From Algoriphagus antarcticus (lineage in GTDB: Bacteria > Bacteroidota > Bacteroidia > Cytophagales > Cyclobacteriaceae): a stretch of 64,000 nt of DNA. The notes beneath the pieces were generated by a model. The model saw nothing but the letters and a program-made list of their open reading frames with translations, was not told the DNA's origin and searched no databases. This document shows positions 62,704 to 64,000 of this stretch, in pieces; the stretch's first letter is position 1; each line of letters opens with the position of its first letter. Both the position numbers and the translations under genes were made by a program. The stretch covers positions 1 through 64,000 of the forward strand of contig NZ_MSSW01000008.1 in assembly GCF_002150685.1 (NCBI RefSeq). Direction: 5' to 3'.

Positions 62704-63567
62704 TTATTGTTCAGATTTAATATGAATCAAAATCTCCTGATCCAAACCTTTTCTAAGTTTGTGAATAGTGTCAATAAGTGTTAAAAGATTTCCTTCATCG
62801 ATTAAATCCACTTCAAAGTTTATTCTTTGATCATTATATCGTTTTCTATTTCCATAGTCGACAATTAACTTGTCAATATTTTGCGGAATATAAAACGATG
62901 CTTTGTTCCCAAGATGCTTTTTGAACTCATTCAAATAGATGCCAATTCCCGCAAAGTCATAATCACCAAAATGCAAATAACTATTTGGTATGAATTGAAG
63001 CCACTTGATTAAGTCCTTACTTTGGTTTTGAGGGTAACGACTTATAAACAATGGTTTAATGTCAGAGAACAAATACTTCTGATTGTCAATGTGCCGAAAG
63101 TTTTCTGGATTTTCGATTCCTACCAATGTAATGTCTTGTGGTAATATAAATTTTTCAAATTCATAGATGAACTGAAAAGTTCCTACAACTGGGTTGAGTA
63201 TAATTTGATTTCCGTTTAGCGTTGCCTGAATTGGGAAGTAGCAGTTAACCAAAAATCCCTTGAAAGTTCTTACACCAATCAACTTGGATTCGGCTGAAAC
63301 AGCTACGAGTTCGCTACGCGTTACGCCTTCCTTTTTAAATACATCAATGTATCGTTGAAGGCTATTGATTGAATAATTGTTTTGTAAATAAGTGTGTAAT
63401 GCTTTTTTATCAGAAAGCATCAGAGATTTTTGAATTCTTCCTTTTCGTTCGATGATTCCTTCTAGAACTAAATCATCAATCAAAAAATGCTTTGCCGAAC
63501 TTGAAGGAATGCTTTCGCCATGAGATAGACGCAGTAGTTTTTCTGCGATATGAACAGGAACTTTCAT
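62704..63567 (-). CDS. TOPRIM-domain protein, JetD-like (probable defence nuclease)
   Basis: A 287-residue protein. The N-terminal part (about 1-75) looks like a winged helix (VPVHIAEKLLRLSHGESI...LVLEGIIERKGR). The C-terminal part has a TOPRIM arrangement: Glu in GIENPENFRHI (resembling the ENxxNF of JetD/DUF2220) and the DxD in LHFGDYDFAGIGIYL. In Wadjet systems JetD is the DNA-cleaving subunit and is encoded after the SMC-like JetC; the gene here starts on the stop of an SMC-like ATPase gene (TAATG). A Wadjet-like or related SMC-TOPRIM anti-plasmid system is the best reading. Family not confirmed by search. Confidence 0.7.
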   Translation of the reverse strand: MKVPVHIAEKLLRLSHGESIPSSSAKHFLIDDLVLEGIIERKGRIQKSLMLSDKKALHTYLQNNYSINSLQRYIDVFKKEGVTRSELVAVSAESKLIGVRTFKGFLVNCYFPIQATLNGNQIILNPVVGTFQFIYEFEKFILPQDITLVGIENPENFRHIDNQKYLFSDIKPLFISRYPQNQSKDLIKWLQFIPNSYLHFGDYDFAGIGIYLNEFKKHLGNKASFYIPQNIDKLIVDYGNRKRYNDQRINFEVDLIDEGNLLTLIDTIHKLRKGLDQEILIHIKSEQ

Positions 63568-64000
63568 TAGGCTTCGGTCTTAATTACGGACTCAACTGCT
63601 AGAATTTTCCTTACCAGCCGTTTTATGCTTGTTACATTCTTAGCATCCTTGGCTAACAGATATGTGTAACGATAATCGGTTGCGTTATATGAAGTTGGTG
63701 AGCTGTTTATTAATAAAATATTTCTGTCGTTTGCAAACTTCAAAATCCCTTTCACATTATTTGGATGTAGCTTCCCAATTTCATCCATCATACAATGCAA
63801 CCGAAAATTATCTTTATATTTCTTAGCTGCTCTCTCTTTAAAAACATTCAGCAGCATAATATTTATCATTGCTTTTACAAGGACATCTGTTCCCTCTGAA
63901 CCAACATTTGTAAGTTTCTCAACCCATCCCGAATCATTATCATTTTCTACAATTCTAAATTCCAATTCAAAAGAATCTGAAAGATTAATTTCCTTCTCCT
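63567..64000 (-). CDS. SMC/DUF3584-like ATPase, 3' end (5' part beyond window)
   Basis: The frame is open to the window edge; 144 codons are visible. The sequence has the terminal ABC-ATPase features of SMC-like proteins: the TNVGSEGTDVLVKAMINIML signature helix, the hydrophobic strand and Walker B CMMDEIGKLHPNNVKGILKFAN, and a switch-like ILLINSSPTS. This arrangement fits JetC/MukB-like or DUF3584 proteins. It overlaps the TOPRIM gene by one base, so the two are in an operon; any further subunits would lie upstream at higher coordinates, outside the window. Confidence 0.72.
   Translation of the reverse strand, partial: EKEINLSDSFELEFRIVENDNDSGWVEKLTNVGSEGTDVLVKAMINIMLLNVFKERAAKKYKDNFRLHCMMDEIGKLHPNNVKGILKFANDRNILLINSSPTSYNATDYRYTYLLAKDAKNVTSIKRLVRKILAVESVIKTEA

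Noticed and set aside
1-64000. CRISPR array or rRNA operon
   Set aside because: No regularly spaced direct repeats of 24-40 bp and no rRNA-like segments were seen.

Overview
The window looks like a chromosomal segment of a Bacteroidota bacterium, most likely a Cyclobacteriaceae/Algoriphagus-like member of the Cytophagales. Support for this: gene starts have little visible Shine-Dalgarno sequence; one promoter is a textbook Bacteroidota box (TTTG-N19-TAGATTTG); there are many SPII lipoproteins; and family combinations such as DUF4783 beside nadC, a CstB-type persulfide dioxygenase, a DUF4221-like lipoprotein and a GH127/GH43/GH2 set are typical of that phylum. Taxonomy is inferred from protein style only; there is no rRNA in the window.

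Layout. 1-9.4 kb: partial FtsX/MacB-type ABC permease, queG, corA, a META-domain lipoprotein, nadC, a repeat-rich intergenic region, DUF4783, gpmI and a lipoprotein. 9.6-19.4 kb: amidase, small membrane and hypothetical genes, a gene-poor stretch with a decayed coding relic, polA, radA, a small MscS channel and DUF6157. 19.6-26.1 kb: a four-gene exported carbohydrate cluster (GH43, GH127, GH2, aldose 1-epimerase) that looks suited to L-arabinose-containing glycans and has no SusC/SusD pair nearby. 26.4-33.7 kb: a tightly overlapping signalling operon (seven-PAS histidine kinase, CHASE-PAS-PAS histidine kinase, single REC protein, and a REC-PAS protein ending in a DHp-like histidine region without an ATPase). 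33.8-41.6 kb: PAP2 phosphatase, two serine hydrolases, esterase, TIM-barrel isomerase, M28 peptidase, and two toxin-antitoxin loci whose PIN toxins are each stopped by a TGA where Trp is expected. 41.6-49 kb: NR kinase/pnuC salvage pair, uvrA, REP-like hairpins, a HEPN/MNT pair, tRNA-Val(GAC), and a DUF4143 ATPase with two long inverted repeats over its start. 49.3-53.5 kb: a sulfur/persulfide cluster (DUF2892, methyltransferase, rhodanese, CstB-like) in which the methyltransferase is split by about 1.56 kb of unrelated DNA. 53.8-62.7 kb: two M14 carboxypeptidases, a DUF4221-like lipoprotein with a small exported two-cysteine peptide, a phosphorylase-like enzyme without the PLP lysine, and DUF1003. 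62.7-64 kb: the 3' end of a probable defence operon, an SMC/DUF3584-like ATPase followed by a TOPRIM protein resembling Wadjet JetC-JetD.

Most genes are ordinary housekeeping or catabolic genes. The accessory signal lies in the edge SMC-TOPRIM pair, the decayed toxin loci, the disrupted methyltransferase, the secreted-peptide module, and several families of dispersed intergenic repeats. All assignments were made by reading motifs; no database search was run.
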